A stretch of DNA of 64,000 bases from Roseibium sp. (GCA_017643925.1 JAEPML010000004.1:244530-308529), one strand, 5' to 3'. Positions 8,868-18,135 are shown, counted from the first letter of the stretch. Translations and numbers: made by a program. The notes: generated by a model from the letters alone, not told the origin.

Positions 8868-11446
8868 GCGGCTTTGTCCCCGGCACTGTTCAGTCCGGCA
8901 ATCAGAGCTTCAGGCTGGCGGCCCGTTTCGCGCTACGCGAGTTGCGTGGGGGTCTGAAGGGTTTTTACATCTTCATCGCCTGTATTGCGCTCGGCGTTGC
9001 CGCCATCGCCGGCGTGACCTCGGTTTCACGCGCCTTGACAGAAGGCATATCGCAGGAAGGACAGGCGATCCTTGGTGGCGACCTGTCCTTTTCACTGATC
9101 CATCGGCAAGCGGACGCCGAACAGCTGGACTACCTGAACGGGCTGGGCGACACCTCGCGCGTGGCCACCTTGCGCGCCATGACACGCCGCGCCGACACGG
9201 GCGATCAGGCGCTTGTCGAATTGAAGGTGGTCGACGGAGCCTATCCGCTTTACGGATCGATTGACCTGCAATCCGGACAATCACTGGAAGATGCCCTGGC
9301 TTCGAAGGACGGCATGTGGGGCGCCGTGGCCGATTTGTCCCTCCTGGCTCGACTGAATGTTTCGGTCGGTGACACGCTGGCGCTCGGCCGGGCGACTGTC
9401 CGTGTAACGGATGTCATTGAGGCGGAACCGGACAAGCTTGCCGGCGGTATGGAGCTCGGCCCGCGGCTGATGATTTCAGACGCGGCAATCGGCGAAACGG
9501 ATCTGGTCCAGCCCGGCAGCCTCGTGCGCTGGCGCTACCGGGTGAAAATGAACCCAGCACCGGATATCGAGGATCTGTCAGCTGTTGTCGAAGCGGCCAA
9601 GGTTGATCAACCCGATGCCGGCTGGCGCATACGTTCCCGCGCGAATGCGTCTCCGGGCCTTCAGCGCAGCATTGACAGGTTCGCGCAGTTTCTGACGCTG
9701 GTGGGTCTGACCGCCCTGGTGGTCGGTGGTGTCGGCGTCGCCAATGCCATTCGAGCCTATCTGGAAACCAAGCGCGAGGTGATCGCGAGCTTCAAGTGTC
9801 TTGGGTCGACCGGCGGCTTCGTATTCCAGGTCTACCTGGTTCAGATGCTCCTGCTGGCCCTGATCGGTATTGGCATCGGCCTTGTGATCGGTGCGCTCCT
9901 GCCCTTCGCGGCCGCGGCGGCCCTGTCAGGAGTGCTGCCCGTTCAGCTTGCCGCAAGCATCTATCCCGAGGAGCTCGGACTTGGCCTCATATACGGCCTT
10001 CTGACTGCACTCGCCTTTGCGCTCTGGCCTCTCGGCCGCGCCCATGACGTGCCCCCGACAGCACTCTTCCGCGATATCGTCACCGGCGGATCGAAATTGC
10101 CGCGCAAGCGGTACCTGTCCGCAACCGCCGTGACCGTGCTGCTGCTGGCCGGCATTGCCATCCTGCTCTCGCATGACCAGACCATAGCCGGGATCTATAT
10201 CGCCGCATCCGCCGGAGCCTTTGTGCTTCTTGTTGTCGTCGCCAGATTGATCATGTTCGTCGCCAAACGTCTTCCAAGCGTGCGCTCGACGGAACTTCGA
10301 CTGGCAATCGCCAACATTCATCGTCCCGGCGCGTTGACACCTTCCGTCGTGCTGTCTTTGGGACTGGGCCTGTCGCTCCTGGTTGCCCTTGCCCTGATTG
10401 ACGGGAACCTGCGCCGCGAACTCACCGCAACCATTGCCGACAAGGCACCGAGTTTCTTCTTCGTGGACATTCAAAGCCACGAAAAAGACGCCTTCGAAGC
10501 GCTCCTGAACAAGGAAGCGCCGGGGTCGAACCAACAGGGTGTGCCCATGCTGCGCGGGCGCATTGTCACCCTGAACGGCATTCCGTCAGACGAGTTCAAG
10601 CCGGTGCAGGAAGGCTCAGACTGGGTGCTGCGCGGCGACAGGGGTATCACCTACGAGAGCACGCTTCCGGCCAACTCCAAACTCGTTGAAGGAAGCTGGT
10701 GGCCCGAACAATACGCCGGAAAACCGCTCGTCTCATTCGATGCCGAAGCAGCGACGGATCTCGGCCTGAAGATTGGCGACACGGTCACGGTCAATGTGCT
10801 GGGTCGCGAGATCACCGCTGAGATCGCAAGTTTCCGCGATGTGGAGTGGCAATCCTTCTCGATCAATTTCGTCATGGTCTTCTCACCCAACACCTTCGCC
10901 GGTGCGCCACATTCGCATCTGATGACACTGGGCTGGGATGAGGAAGTCCCCACTGAACAGGAATTAGCGTTGCTGAAGACGGTCTCCAACACGTTTCCCA
11001 CTGTGACTGCTGTCAGGGTCAAGGACGCAATTACGCAGGTCAACGAGCTTGTGGCACAGCTGGCCTGGGCGATCCGCGGGGCAAGTTCCATTACACTGAT
11101 TGCGAGCGTGCTGGTGCTGGCCGGTGCACTGGCGGCCGGACACCGCAACCGCATCTACGACGCGGTTATCCTGAAGACGCTCGGTGCCACACGCACCAAG
11201 CTGATCATCGCCTACGGTCTGGAATACGCCATTCTGGGACTGGCCACCGCCATCTTCGCCCTGGTCGCCGGCGGTGTTGCAGCCTGGTACGTGATCACCC
11301 AGATCATGGATGGAACCTTTGTGCTCATGCCGGTCACGGCCGTCGGGGCCGCAGTGGTTGCGCTGATACTGACCGTCGGGTTCGGCCTGATCGGAACGTG
11401 GCGCGTTTTGGGAGAAAAACCCGCACCGGTGCTGCGAAACCTCTGA
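8864..11446 (+). CDS. ybbP: ABC transporter permease, FtsX/MacB-like (YbbP)
   Basis: The 860-residue permease begins with a membrane segment at about residues 28-50 (FYIFIACIALGVAAIAGV). It then has a large periplasmic domain and FtsX-fold membrane bundles around 270-405 and near the C-terminus (750-855), with a further pair of helices near 425-465. The repeated FtsX motif is recognisable twice (REVIASFKCLG near 308 and YDAVILKTLGATR near 766). It pairs with the overlapping ATPase gene. Members of this family act in envelope lipid or peptide export, and proximity to tesA hints at acyl substrates; that link is inference. Confidence 0.88.
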   Translation: MSGFVPGTVQSGNQSFRLAARFALRELRGGLKGFYIFIACIALGVAAIAGVTSVSRALTEGISQEGQAILGGDLSFSLIHRQADAEQLDYLNGLGDTSRVATLRAMTRRADTGDQALVELKVVDGAYPLYGSIDLQSGQSLEDALASKDGMWGAVADLSLLARLNVSVGDTLALGRATVRVTDVIEAEPDKLAGGMELGPRLMISDAAIGETDLVQPGSLVRWRYRVKMNPAPDIEDLSAVVEAAKVDQPDAGWRIRSRANASPGLQRSIDRFAQFLTLVGLTALVVGGVGVANAIRAYLETKREVIASFKCLGSTGGFVFQVYLVQMLLLALIGIGIGLVIGALLPFAAAAALSGVLPVQLAASIYPEELGLGLIYGLLTALAFALWPLGRAHDVPPTALFRDIVTGGSKLPRKRYLSATAVTVLLLAGIAILLSHDQTIAGIYIAASAGAFVLLVVVARLIMFVAKRLPSVRSTELRLAIANIHRPGALTPSVVLSLGLGLSLLVALALIDGNLRRELTATIADKAPSFFFVDIQSHEKDAFEALLNKEAPGSNQQGVPMLRGRIVTLNGIPSDEFKPVQEGSDWVLRGDRGITYESTLPANSKLVEGSWWPEQYAGKPLVSFDAEAATDLGLKIGDTVTVNVLGREITAEIASFRDVEWQSFSINFVMVFSPNTFAGAPHSHLMTLGWDEEVPTEQELALLKTVSNTFPTVTAVRVKDAITQVNELVAQLAWAIRGASSITLIASVLVLAGALAAGHRNRIYDAVILKTLGATRTKLIIAYGLEYAILGLATAIFALVAGGVAAWYVITQIMDGTFVLMPVTAVGAAVVALILTVGFGLIGTWRVLGEKPAPVLRNL

Positions 11447-11600
11447 TTTCATTCGTCCCCTTCCCGTTTTTTCGTCAGGAAAGTGTCATGTATTTCAGGC
11501 ACTTTCCCCACATTCCCCAGCTCTCGAAAGATCCTTGCTGTTCTGATCCTGGGTTTGTGGCTAAAGTCGGCGCAAATGTCGAAAAAAGGGGGCGTAGTCC

Positions 11601-12374
11601 ATGTCAAAATTCACAATAAGAACCGGCTTGAAAAATCTGGCCAAAATGGCGGCAATTGCCGCAACCGCGACCCTGACTGGCGGCACGCTTGCACAGGCGG
11701 AAAGCCCCTTTCACACCGGTGTATGGCAGTTGAACGAAGAAGGTGGCCCGCGCGGCCTGGTCGTCAGCGACTGGCTGGTGTTCGAGGACGGATTGCCCAA
11801 GCGCTGGCTCTACCGCCGGGCCGGTACAAACGATCAGAACCAGTTCGATTTCTTCACACGCACGCTGGGGGACAGCGGCTATACGCCGGTCGGCATTCGT
11901 GTCTATCGCACCGGCGATAACGCGATGAAGTATACGATCTCCGAAAAGGGCAAGGATCCGATCGAGGTTTCTGCAACGCGCCTTTCGATCCCGAATTTCA
12001 AGAATTCCTGCCTGTCCGTCGAGAACAAGGGAGAGCGCCTGTTCGGCACCTGGACGGGCACCAGCGGTTCGACATTGAAGAAGCTGCGCCTTTCCAAGTC
12101 GAAACTCACCGTTGACGGCAAGTCCCGCAATGTTTCGGTAGAGCCGGTCCGGGTTGGCCGTCTTGGCATCACGGAAGACGGCAAGCCGATTGCCTTCCTG
12201 ACCGACGCAGGTGGCGACTATGCGGTCCTGCAGTGGTTCAAGCCCGGCGTTTCGCCCGAGCTGATGCGTGACAAACAGAAGGAAATCATGGATTTTCAGG
12301 CTGAAGAAATCGTTCGCTGGCCGGGTGGAACCTGTGACCGGCAGATCGCGTCACGTCTGAAAGCGATGAAATAG
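11601..12374 (+). CDS. Conserved exported protein of unknown function
   Basis: A 257-residue protein with an N-terminal signal peptide (NLAKMAAIAATATLTGGTLAQAES, cleavage likely after AQA) and no other membrane segment, so periplasmic or secreted. The mature part is rich in beta-type sequence (GVWQLNEEGGPRGLVVSDWLV) and has two cysteines, one in NSCLSVENKG and one in GGTCDRQIAS, which could form a disulfide. No known domain is recognised. The ATG at 11601 follows AAGGGGGCG. The gene stands alone; the next gene is 170 bases downstream on the same strand. Confidence 0.7.
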   Translation: MSKFTIRTGLKNLAKMAAIAATATLTGGTLAQAESPFHTGVWQLNEEGGPRGLVVSDWLVFEDGLPKRWLYRRAGTNDQNQFDFFTRTLGDSGYTPVGIRVYRTGDNAMKYTISEKGKDPIEVSATRLSIPNFKNSCLSVENKGERLFGTWTGTSGSTLKKLRLSKSKLTVDGKSRNVSVEPVRVGRLGITEDGKPIAFLTDAGGDYAVLQWFKPGVSPELMRDKQKEIMDFQAEEIVRWPGGTCDRQIASRLKAMK

Positions 12375-12388
12375 GCTTGGAAATTTAA

Positions 12389-12407
12389 GCATAATTCGCA
12401 ATTATGC
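12389..12407. repeat. Palindrome/hairpin downstream of the exported protein gene
   Basis: GCATAATT-CGC-AATTATGC has perfect 8-base arms and lies 14 bases after the stop at 12374. There is no T-run on the plus strand, so it is a poor terminator. The ATAATTCGC...AATTAT core recurs at 5384-5399. Confidence 0.5.
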
Positions 12408-12544
12408 CTTCAAAGCAAGAAAGATTACGGATTTTTCAGGATTAGCGTCTTGTTCTTAAGTCCGTAATTTCCCATATTTTGAGGGAGTTGTGTTGCGTGC
12501 AATAAGGCGCGCAAGTTTCATTCTAGAAGGGGATACACACCACA

Positions 12545-13327
12545 ATGTCGACCTTTGACCGTCAACCTCAAAGTGCCTACACGGTCGCCGGCACTCGCGC
12601 TGAGGCCGGCATCGATCAAGGCCTGCGCAGCTACATGCTGGGCGTGTACAATTACATGACCATTGGCCTGGCTCTGACCGGGTTCTTTGCACTCGCCACA
12701 GCCATGATGGCAACCACTACGGACCCGAGCGCCGCTGTCGCCAGCCTTGGCAATGGCCAGATGCTGACCCAGCTTGGTGTCACACTCTACGGTAGCCCGC
12801 TGAAATGGGTTGTCATGCTCGCACCACTTGGCATGGTGCTCTGGCTTTCCGTTCGTATCCAGTCGATGAGCGCAGGATCTGCCCGGACGATGTTCCTGGT
12901 CTATTCGGCGATCATGGGCATTTCGCTGTCCTCGATCTTCCTTGTCTACACGGGCGGATCGATCGCACGCGTGTTCTTCATCACGGCAGCTTCCTTCGGT
13001 GCGCTCAGCCTCTTCGGCTACACCACCAAGAAGGACATCTCCGGCTGGGGTTCGTTCCTGTTCATGGGCCTGATCGGCATCATCATCGCTTCGATCGTGA
13101 ACATCTTCGTCGGATCTTCCGCGCTGCAGTTCGCGATCTCCGTGATCGGTGTTCTGGTGTTTGCCGGCCTCACCGCCTACGACACCCAGCAGATCAAGGA
13201 AATGTACTATGAGGGCGACAGCAGCGAAGTCGCCACCAAGAAGTCGGTCATGGGCGCCCTGCGTCTCTACCTCGACTTCATCAACCTCTTCCTGATGCTG
13301 TTGTCTCTGTTCGGTAACCGCGAATAA
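12545..13327 (+). CDS. Bax inhibitor-1 (BI-1)/YccA family membrane protein
   Basis: This inner-membrane protein has 260 residues and about seven transmembrane helices after a soluble N-terminus (MSTFDRQPQSAYTVAGTRAEAGIDQGLRSYMLG in two parts, residues 1-33). The signature is FAGLTAYDTQQIKEMYYEG near 212-230, with the conserved Asp of BI-1 proteins, followed by GALRLYLDFINLFLMLL. Family members are proton-coupled calcium leak channels or FtsH partners; the local function is not shown. AAGGGG precedes the ATG at 12545. A strong terminator follows at 13351. Confidence 0.92.
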   Translation: MSTFDRQPQSAYTVAGTRAEAGIDQGLRSYMLGVYNYMTIGLALTGFFALATAMMATTTDPSAAVASLGNGQMLTQLGVTLYGSPLKWVVMLAPLGMVLWLSVRIQSMSAGSARTMFLVYSAIMGISLSSIFLVYTGGSIARVFFITAASFGALSLFGYTTKKDISGWGSFLFMGLIGIIIASIVNIFVGSSALQFAISVIGVLVFAGLTAYDTQQIKEMYYEGDSSEVATKKSVMGALRLYLDFINLFLMLLSLFGNRE

Positions 13328-13350
13328 GCATCACGCAGATGTAACGAGAA

Positions 13351-13375
13351 AGCCCGGCTCCTGCCGGGCTTTTTT
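13351..13375 (+). terminator. Rho-independent terminator after the BI-1 gene
   Basis: The arms AGCCCGGC and GCCGGGCT around a TCCT loop are followed by TTTTT. It lies 24 bases past the stop at 13327. Confidence 0.92.
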
Positions 13376-13406
13376 GTTTTCCAGAAATTGAGAAGCCGGG
13401 TGCCGC

Positions 13407-13796
13407 TCAGGCGTCGACCACGCGCAGGTGCTTTTTCTTTTCAAGAACCCGGATGACCTGGGCCAGGTCATGGCCGCGTTTCAGGATCATGCCGCCTGTT
13501 CCCACGACAGAGAAAGCGCCTTGCCGGCGCGCAAGCTTGGGATCCTTTTCAATCCGGTAGAGCGGCATTTCCGAAGAACGGCGAAAGACTGAAAAGACAG
13601 CCTTATCCTTCAAGAGATCGATGGCATAGTCCCGCCATTCGCCGTCGGCGACCATCCGGCCATAGAGCCGCAAAATTGTATCGAGTTCACGCCGGTTGAA
13701 GGCAACAACGGGTTTTGGCGGGGGAGACGGTTGGCTGTACGGCAGCGGCCTCACACCCGCACCGCGCTGAGACGCACTGTCATCGACTTCGCTCAT
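13407..13796 (-). CDS. DUF2794 protein
   Basis: A small cytoplasmic protein of 129 residues, with the DUF2794 pattern found in Alphaproteobacteria: VAFNRRELDTILRLYGRMV followed by GEWRDYAIDLLKD, then FSVFRRSSEMPLYRIEKDP and a basic end. The N-terminal 30 residues are Pro/Ser-rich and probably disordered. The function of the family is unknown. It converges with the BI-1 gene, with the terminator at 13351 between them. Confidence 0.85.
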   Translation of the reverse strand: MSEVDDSASQRGAGVRPLPYSQPSPPPKPVVAFNRRELDTILRLYGRMVADGEWRDYAIDLLKDKAVFSVFRRSSEMPLYRIEKDPKLARRQGAFSVVGTGGMILKRGHDLAQVIRVLEKKKHLRVVDA

Positions 13797-14346
13797 TCCG
13801 CCTCCAAGTTGTTCCCGGTTACCCGACAGACTGGGAAAGACCCTGTTATTCGTCTGTCATGATGCGTCGCGTTGGGGGGTATTGGCAAGCCCCAGCCTTA
13901 CAAAGCAAGCTTCGCAAGGCATTTCTTGGCATTATTACCGAGTAACAATTCCCCAGGCGGCAAAAAAACGGACGTAAGGGCAGTTTGCCCATAAAGAATG
14001 TGCAAAATTCCATGATTTTGCCGCATTCCAGCCCTTGGCCAGCCATTTTGACTTCCCATATTACAATCATACCCTGATGGGTACGACCAACAAGAAGCGC
14101 GGAATGCATTAGCCCCCCAGCCCCCCGGGTTTTTTGTTGGACGGCCAGATATAATGAGTCAAACATCAGGGCAACTGAAGGGCCGGCAAAATGCCGGCCC
14201 TTTTCATTTGGACAACGAGCAAAGCTGGCAAGTCATCGAGACCTTGTCATTTCTTGCAGGGGTCCAAATGGGATTTTTCATTTTTACCCTGCGCCGGCAA
14301 GATTGCCTCTTTTCCACCCACATCCTTGTTGTATCCTTTTTGCAGG
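13797..14346. other. Intergenic region with an orphan terminator
   Basis: No protein-coding gene is supported in these 550 bases. The region is less GC-rich than its flanks. A TATAAT lies at 14149-14154 and a perfect terminator hairpin at 14180-14204, with no gene ending before it on the plus strand. This suggests a short non-coding transcript. Confidence 0.5.
14180..14208 (+). terminator. Rho-independent terminator without an upstream gene
   Basis: The arms GGGCCGGCA and TGCCGGCCC around AAA are followed by TTTTC. No plus-strand gene ends before it, since the BI-1 gene has its own terminator at 13351. It may end a small RNA. Confidence 0.75.
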
Positions 14347-14865
14347 ATGACTACGGACCTGATCGATCTTCGCGCGGCCCGAACCGCGGATTGTGATGCG
14401 TTGGCCGGCATACATAGTGAGGCCTGGCTCGGCGCCTACCGTGGTGTTTTGCACGGTGTCGACCTGCAAAAGCTCGTCACGCGACGCGGAACCGGCTGGT
14501 GGCGTGGCGCGCTTGCCCGTGGCGTCGACATCAAGATACTCAGCATCGCGGACATCCCCGCCGGCTATGCCACCTATGGCCCATGCCGCCTGCGAAATAC
14601 CGGTATGGCGGGTGAAATATACGAACTCTATCTGAAACCTGAGTATCAGGGCCTGGGGTTCGGGCGCACGCTGTTTGAGAACGTGCGGGAGACCCTGAAC
14701 GCCCGGAACATGCCCAGCATGGCAGTGCAGGTCCTCACCGCAAACGAACCCGCCAGGGCCTTCTACAAGGCCGTTGGTGGAAAGCTCGCGGCCAAGTCCT
14801 GGTATCGCCTCGGCGGCAGGAGACTGGAACTGTCGGTTTATTCCTGGCCGCAAAGGCGGAGCTAG
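14347..14865 (+). CDS. GNAT family N-acetyltransferase
   Basis: The 172-residue protein has the GNAT fold. Motif A, EIYELYLKPEYQGLGFGRTLFE, contains the Q-x-x-G-x-G acetyl-CoA pyrophosphate loop, and motif B is MAVQVLTANEPARAFYKAVGGK. It acetylates an amine on an unknown small molecule or protein. The start is the ATG at 14347; the only Shine-Dalgarno-like bases (GCAGG) sit very close to it, so initiation may be weak. It converges with the exported protein at 14884, leaving 18 bases between the stops. Confidence 0.82.
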   Translation: MTTDLIDLRAARTADCDALAGIHSEAWLGAYRGVLHGVDLQKLVTRRGTGWWRGALARGVDIKILSIADIPAGYATYGPCRLRNTGMAGEIYELYLKPEYQGLGFGRTLFENVRETLNARNMPSMAVQVLTANEPARAFYKAVGGKLAAKSWYRLGGRRLELSVYSWPQRRS

Positions 14866-14883
14866 GAGCGGCGATGGTCACGC

Positions 14884-15468
14884 CTATCTGAAAATGCCCG
14901 GATTGCCGATGATGGCAGGCTGCTGCGTGCAATTGGACGTTCCCGCCATGGTATCAGCGGCCTGACGCGCCAGAACGTTGGCATTCTTGTTTGCCTGCGC
15001 ATCCACCTGTGCAATCCAGCACGTACGCCCGCCAGGCATGAGTTGCGTCACGATCAGGATGCTTCCCGTCTTTCCGCTTTCATCGAGGCTTGGAAACCAT
15101 CTGAGGATGGTTGCAATCGGCGCGCCATTGCGCAACCGCCATTCCAGCGTTTCGTTCACCGTGTTGAAATTCGGCAAGGTGGAATGCGCTGCCGGCTCGT
15201 GCTCCGCATCAGGCCCGAATGAAACAAACATTCTCAGGTCACCTTCCGCGACATAGACAGGTATGCCCTTGTAACCCGCACACTGGAACCGGCCTCCGTC
15301 GGTGGATTCGTCAGCAGGTGGCCGGATGAGAGTGCAGTTTTCGAGCTTGATCTTCGTGTAGGCGCTGTCGAAGGACGCCGCATTGGCAGCGGGCAACAGG
15401 CCCAGGACCAACAGGCAGGCCGAAATGGAACCCAGGACACCGGAACGACCGGCCAAAAACGCAAACAT
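14884..15468 (-). CDS. Conserved exported protein of unknown function
   Basis: The ATG at 15468 is preceded by GGGAG and opens a signal peptide (FAFLAGRSGVLGSISACLLVL, ending near AANAAS). The mature part of the 194-residue protein has cysteines in LENCTLIRPP, RFQCAGYKG, GRTCWIAQV and TSNCTQQ, consistent with two disulfides in the periplasm. No domain is recognised. The frame extends upstream to 15519, but that segment (MMMMSPNL) lacks a ribosome-binding site. It is divergent from ppa, with a 133-base gap. Confidence 0.68.
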   Translation of the reverse strand: MFAFLAGRSGVLGSISACLLVLGLLPAANAASFDSAYTKIKLENCTLIRPPADESTDGGRFQCAGYKGIPVYVAEGDLRMFVSFGPDAEHEPAAHSTLPNFNTVNETLEWRLRNGAPIATILRWFPSLDESGKTGSILIVTQLMPGGRTCWIAQVDAQANKNANVLARQAADTMAGTSNCTQQPAIIGNPGIFR

Positions 15469-15601
15469 TGTTGTATCTCCCAATATGCGACCACCCAAAT
15501 TGGGCGACATCATCATCAATTAGGTGCAATGCAAAAAATAAGGGCTTGCACTCACGAAGCTGGATTGCGATAGACCCTGCAACGATCAACAGGAGTTTGC
15601 A

Positions 15602-16141
15602 ATGCGTATCGACGCTGTGCCGATCGGCAAGAACCCGCCAGAAGACATCAATGTCATCGTCGAAGTCTCCGTGGGCGGTGAGCCCATCAAGTACGAGATG
15701 GATAAGGACGCCGGCGCAATGTATGTCGACCGCTTCCTTTACACCCCCATGCGTTACCCGGGAAACTATGGTTTCGTCCCGCACACATTGTGTGGTGACG
15801 GCGACCCGATCGACGTTGTCGTGGTCAACCAGCGGCCTGTTGTTCCGGGCGCGATCATGAATTGCCGCCCGATCGGTGTTCTGCTGATGGAAGACGAGTC
15901 CGGTCAGGACGAAAAAATCATCGCCGTTCCCAGCCACAAGATCACCAAGCGCTACGACAGCGTCTCCGACATTGCCGACCTGCCGGAAATCACCGTGGCG
16001 CAGGTCAAGCATTTCTTCGAACACTACAAGGATCTGGAACCCGGCAAATGGGTCAAGGTCACCGGTATCGAAGGCGCAGAAGCTGCCAAGAAGCTGATCA
16101 TTGAGTCGATTGAGCGGGCTCAGAAGATCGCCGCTGAGTAA
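15602..16141 (+). CDS. ppa: Inorganic pyrophosphatase (family I)
   Basis: The protein has 179 residues, the usual bacterial size. The signature is [10 protein letters not shown] near 66-75, with the Mg-binding aspartates, plus FVEVSVGG-type N-terminal strands and [21 protein letters not shown]. It hydrolyses pyrophosphate to two phosphates, driving biosynthetic reactions in the cytoplasm. AGGAG lies seven bases before the ATG. It is monocistronic, with a convergent metallopeptidase gene downstream. Confidence 0.96.
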   Translation: MRIDAVPIGKNPPEDINVIVEVSVGGEPIKYEMDKDAGAMYVDRFLYTPMRYPGNYGFVPHTLCGDGDPIDVVVVNQRPVVPGAIMNCRPIGVLLMEDESGQDEKIIAVPSHKITKRYDSVSDIADLPEITVAQVKHFFEHYKDLEPGKWVKVTGIEGAEAAKKLIIESIERAQKIAAE

Positions 16142-16181
16142 ACGCCTTTTCGGGACGTTTTTGTTGAGGCCGTTGCCGATC

Positions 16182-16616
16182 CTATCTCTCGGCGGCGGCC
16201 TCAATGCGTTCCATGTCCTGGTCGGACAGACCGAAATGATGACCGATCTCGTGGATCAGGACATGTGACACGACATCGCCGAGCGTTTCGTCCATGGCCG
16301 CCCAGTAGTCCAGGATCGGCCGGCGGAACAGCCAGATCCGGTTGGGCATCTGGCCGGTCCTGTCCGCATCACTCCCTTCCGTCAAACCCTGACCTTCGAA
16401 CAGGCCAAGCAGGTCATGCGGATCTTCGATGGACAGGGCATCAAGCACATCATCCGGCGCATAGTCCGCCAGGCTGATCTGCAGGTGACCGCAGCGCAAC
16501 AGCAGATCATCCGGAAGCGTGGCAAGCGTTTCGCTGGCCATCGCCTCGAACGCCTTCAGGTCGGGCGCTTTTTTCTCTGACCAGTCACTGCGGCTGATCG
16601 GATGGATCGACGCCAT
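16182..16616 (-). CDS. Minimal zinc metallopeptidase-like protein (MMP/zincin-like)
   Basis: A 144-residue protein with the zinc-binding motif HEIGHHFGLSD at about 125-135, characteristic of the small PF06262 zincin-like family. The rest (IWLFRRPILDYW, VVSHVLIHEIGHH) also fits. There is no signal peptide, so it is cytoplasmic. Its substrate is not known. The ATG at 16616 has CAGGGGAC upstream. It lies 30 bases downstream of the small membrane protein gene and may be the last gene of the dedA-dsbB cluster. Confidence 0.85.
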   Translation of the reverse strand: MASIHPISRSDWSEKKAPDLKAFEAMASETLATLPDDLLLRCGHLQISLADYAPDDVLDALSIEDPHDLLGLFEGQGLTEGSDADRTGQMPNRIWLFRRPILDYWAAMDETLGDVVSHVLIHEIGHHFGLSDQDMERIEAAAER

Positions 16617-16646
16617 CTCGGGTCCCCTGATCCTTCGGTTTCGTCA

Positions 16647-16910
16647 CTATTTGACCAGTACGTAGGTGACCAAGAGGTAAATCACCAGTCCCACGAAGAA
16701 AATCAGACCAAGGCCCCGCCCGATCCGGGTGCCCCAGACCTCGATCCTGTCGTCTTCGTCCTTGTCGGCGGCACTCATGTGGCTCTTGGCGCGGTCCGCC
16801 ATGCGGACGAAGGTTGAACCGGCAACGGTTTCACTTTCGGCCTCGACACGCTTGATCGCTTTCAGCGCTTCATCACGTTTTGCATCATGCGGATCGGATT
16901 TGCGGCTCAT
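16647..16910 (-). CDS. Small single-pass membrane protein of unknown function
   Basis: An 87-residue protein with a charged N-terminal half (KSDPHDAKRDEALKAIKRVEAE) and one C-terminal transmembrane helix (LGLIFFVGLVIYLLVTYVLV, about 67-86). Its start overlaps the dsbB stop by four bases (ATGA), so it is translationally coupled to dsbB. It might help in disulfide formation; that is suggested only by position. Confidence 0.7.
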   Translation of the reverse strand: MSRKSDPHDAKRDEALKAIKRVEAESETVAGSTFVRMADRAKSHMSAADKDEDDRIEVWGTRIGRGLGLIFFVGLVIYLLVTYVLVK

Positions 16911-17434
16911 GCGCTTACGCCTTCTGCGACAGGTTTCTTCTTCAACAGCAGCGCAGACAGGAGCGCCAGTCCCGCAAGTCCGGCAGAGGCAACCGCGTTC
17001 CAGCCGGCAAAGGACAGGCCGAACATGCGCCAGCTGGCTTCTGTACAGCTGACCACGCGCGTGGTCTGAAGCGCCTGCAGCATGTTGGCGGCAGAGGCCG
17101 GCGCGGCGCTGCCGCCACCGCAGTCATTCGGACCGTCCCAGAACTGCCATTCGGCACCGGCCTGATAAATCCCGAGGCCCGCGCCATAGGCAAACACGGC
17201 TGCGACCGCCAGCAGCACCAGCAGCGCCAGGCCGTTGGAGCGCCTGGACAACAGCAAGAGAGCCACGGCCGTCAGCGGCAAGCCGGCATAATAGGGAATG
17301 CGCTGTTCCAGGCAGAGCTTGCAAGGCACGTATCCGCCGATCAGCTGGAAGCCCCATGCGGTTGCGATGACAACGAGCCCGCCCAGCAAGGCCAGCGCTG
17401 TCAAGTTCAATGCCATCCGGTCTCGATCCATCAT
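16907..17434 (-). CDS. dsbB: Disulfide bond formation protein B
   Basis: This inner-membrane protein has 175 residues and four helices. The quinone-proximal pair is in PCKLCLEQRIPYY (C-x-x-C near residues 38-41). The second periplasmic loop has cysteines in NDCGGG and VVSCTE, matching the DsbB exchange pair that reoxidises DsbA. The family passes electrons to ubiquinone. It lies 12 bases downstream of the dedA-like gene and overlaps the small membrane protein, forming an operon on the minus strand. Confidence 0.88.
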   Translation of the reverse strand: MMDRDRMALNLTALALLGGLVVIATAWGFQLIGGYVPCKLCLEQRIPYYAGLPLTAVALLLLSRRSNGLALLVLLAVAAVFAYGAGLGIYQAGAEWQFWDGPNDCGGGSAAPASAANMLQALQTTRVVSCTEASWRMFGLSFAGWNAVASAGLAGLALLSALLLKKKPVAEGVSA

Positions 17435-17446
17435 GCCGCCAATGCC

Positions 17447-18025
17447 CTAAATATAACGCAGAACAACAAAACCACCGACCAGCAGCACCACAAATATGGT
17501 GAACATGAGGCCAAGACGTTGCTCGATAAAGTGCTTGATGGGTGGCCCGAAGAAGTAAAGAAGGCCCGCAACCACAAAGAAACGAAGTCCCCGCGAAACA
17601 AGACTTGCGACGATGAAAATAGGCAGACTCAGCCCGGCAACACCGGAAGCGATCGTGATGACCTTGTAGGGAAAGGGCGTCAATCCGGCGATGAAGACAA
17701 ACCACCAGCCATATTCATTGAAATAGGTACTGAATTCATCCATCCAGCCCATTTTTCCATAGAAGGTCAGAACAGGAACAGCCACCTGTTCAAACAACAG
17801 CATGCCGATGAAATAGCCAAGCACGCCCCCGGCAACCGACGTCAGAGTACACAGGAGGGCGTACCACCAGGCCCTTTCCTTGCGCGCGATCACCATCGGG
17901 ATGAGCAGAATGTCCGGCGGGATAGGAAAGACCGAGCTTTCAACGAAGGAAACAGACCCGAGCGCGGCAGGCGCGCGCGGTCCGGCGGCAAGGGACAGGG
18001 TCCAGTCATAAAGGCGTCTGATCAT
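17447..18025 (-). CDS. DedA/YqaA family (SNARE-associated/VTT domain) membrane protein
   Basis: This is a 192-residue polytopic protein of the VTT-domain group. The conserved features are GSVSFVESSVFPIPPDILLIP with the Glu and Pro-rich re-entrant loop, and FIAGLTPFPYKVITIASG. It resembles YqaA more than full-length DedA. Members act as lipid scramblases or flippases or support membrane homeostasis. Start choices are ATGs at 18025, 18037 and 18061; 18025 gives the family-typical MIRRLYDW. It heads the dsbB operon. Confidence 0.8.
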   Translation of the reverse strand: MIRRLYDWTLSLAAGPRAPAALGSVSFVESSVFPIPPDILLIPMVIARKERAWWYALLCTLTSVAGGVLGYFIGMLLFEQVAVPVLTFYGKMGWMDEFSTYFNEYGWWFVFIAGLTPFPYKVITIASGVAGLSLPIFIVASLVSRGLRFFVVAGLLYFFGPPIKHFIEQRLGLMFTIFVVLLVGGFVVLRYI

Positions 18026-18135
18026 GGCGCATCCCATAGCCGGAGAGACGTTAAAAGTCACCTAGCGATTTCTTGATGATGTGAATTTGGCGGTCATGAA
18101 AAAGCGTGCGCGCAAGCTTTCGACAGCGCAACGAT

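Noticed and set aside
12389..12407. Terminator for the exported-protein gene
   Set aside because: The hairpin is perfect but AT-rich and not followed by T residues, so it was listed as a palindrome instead.
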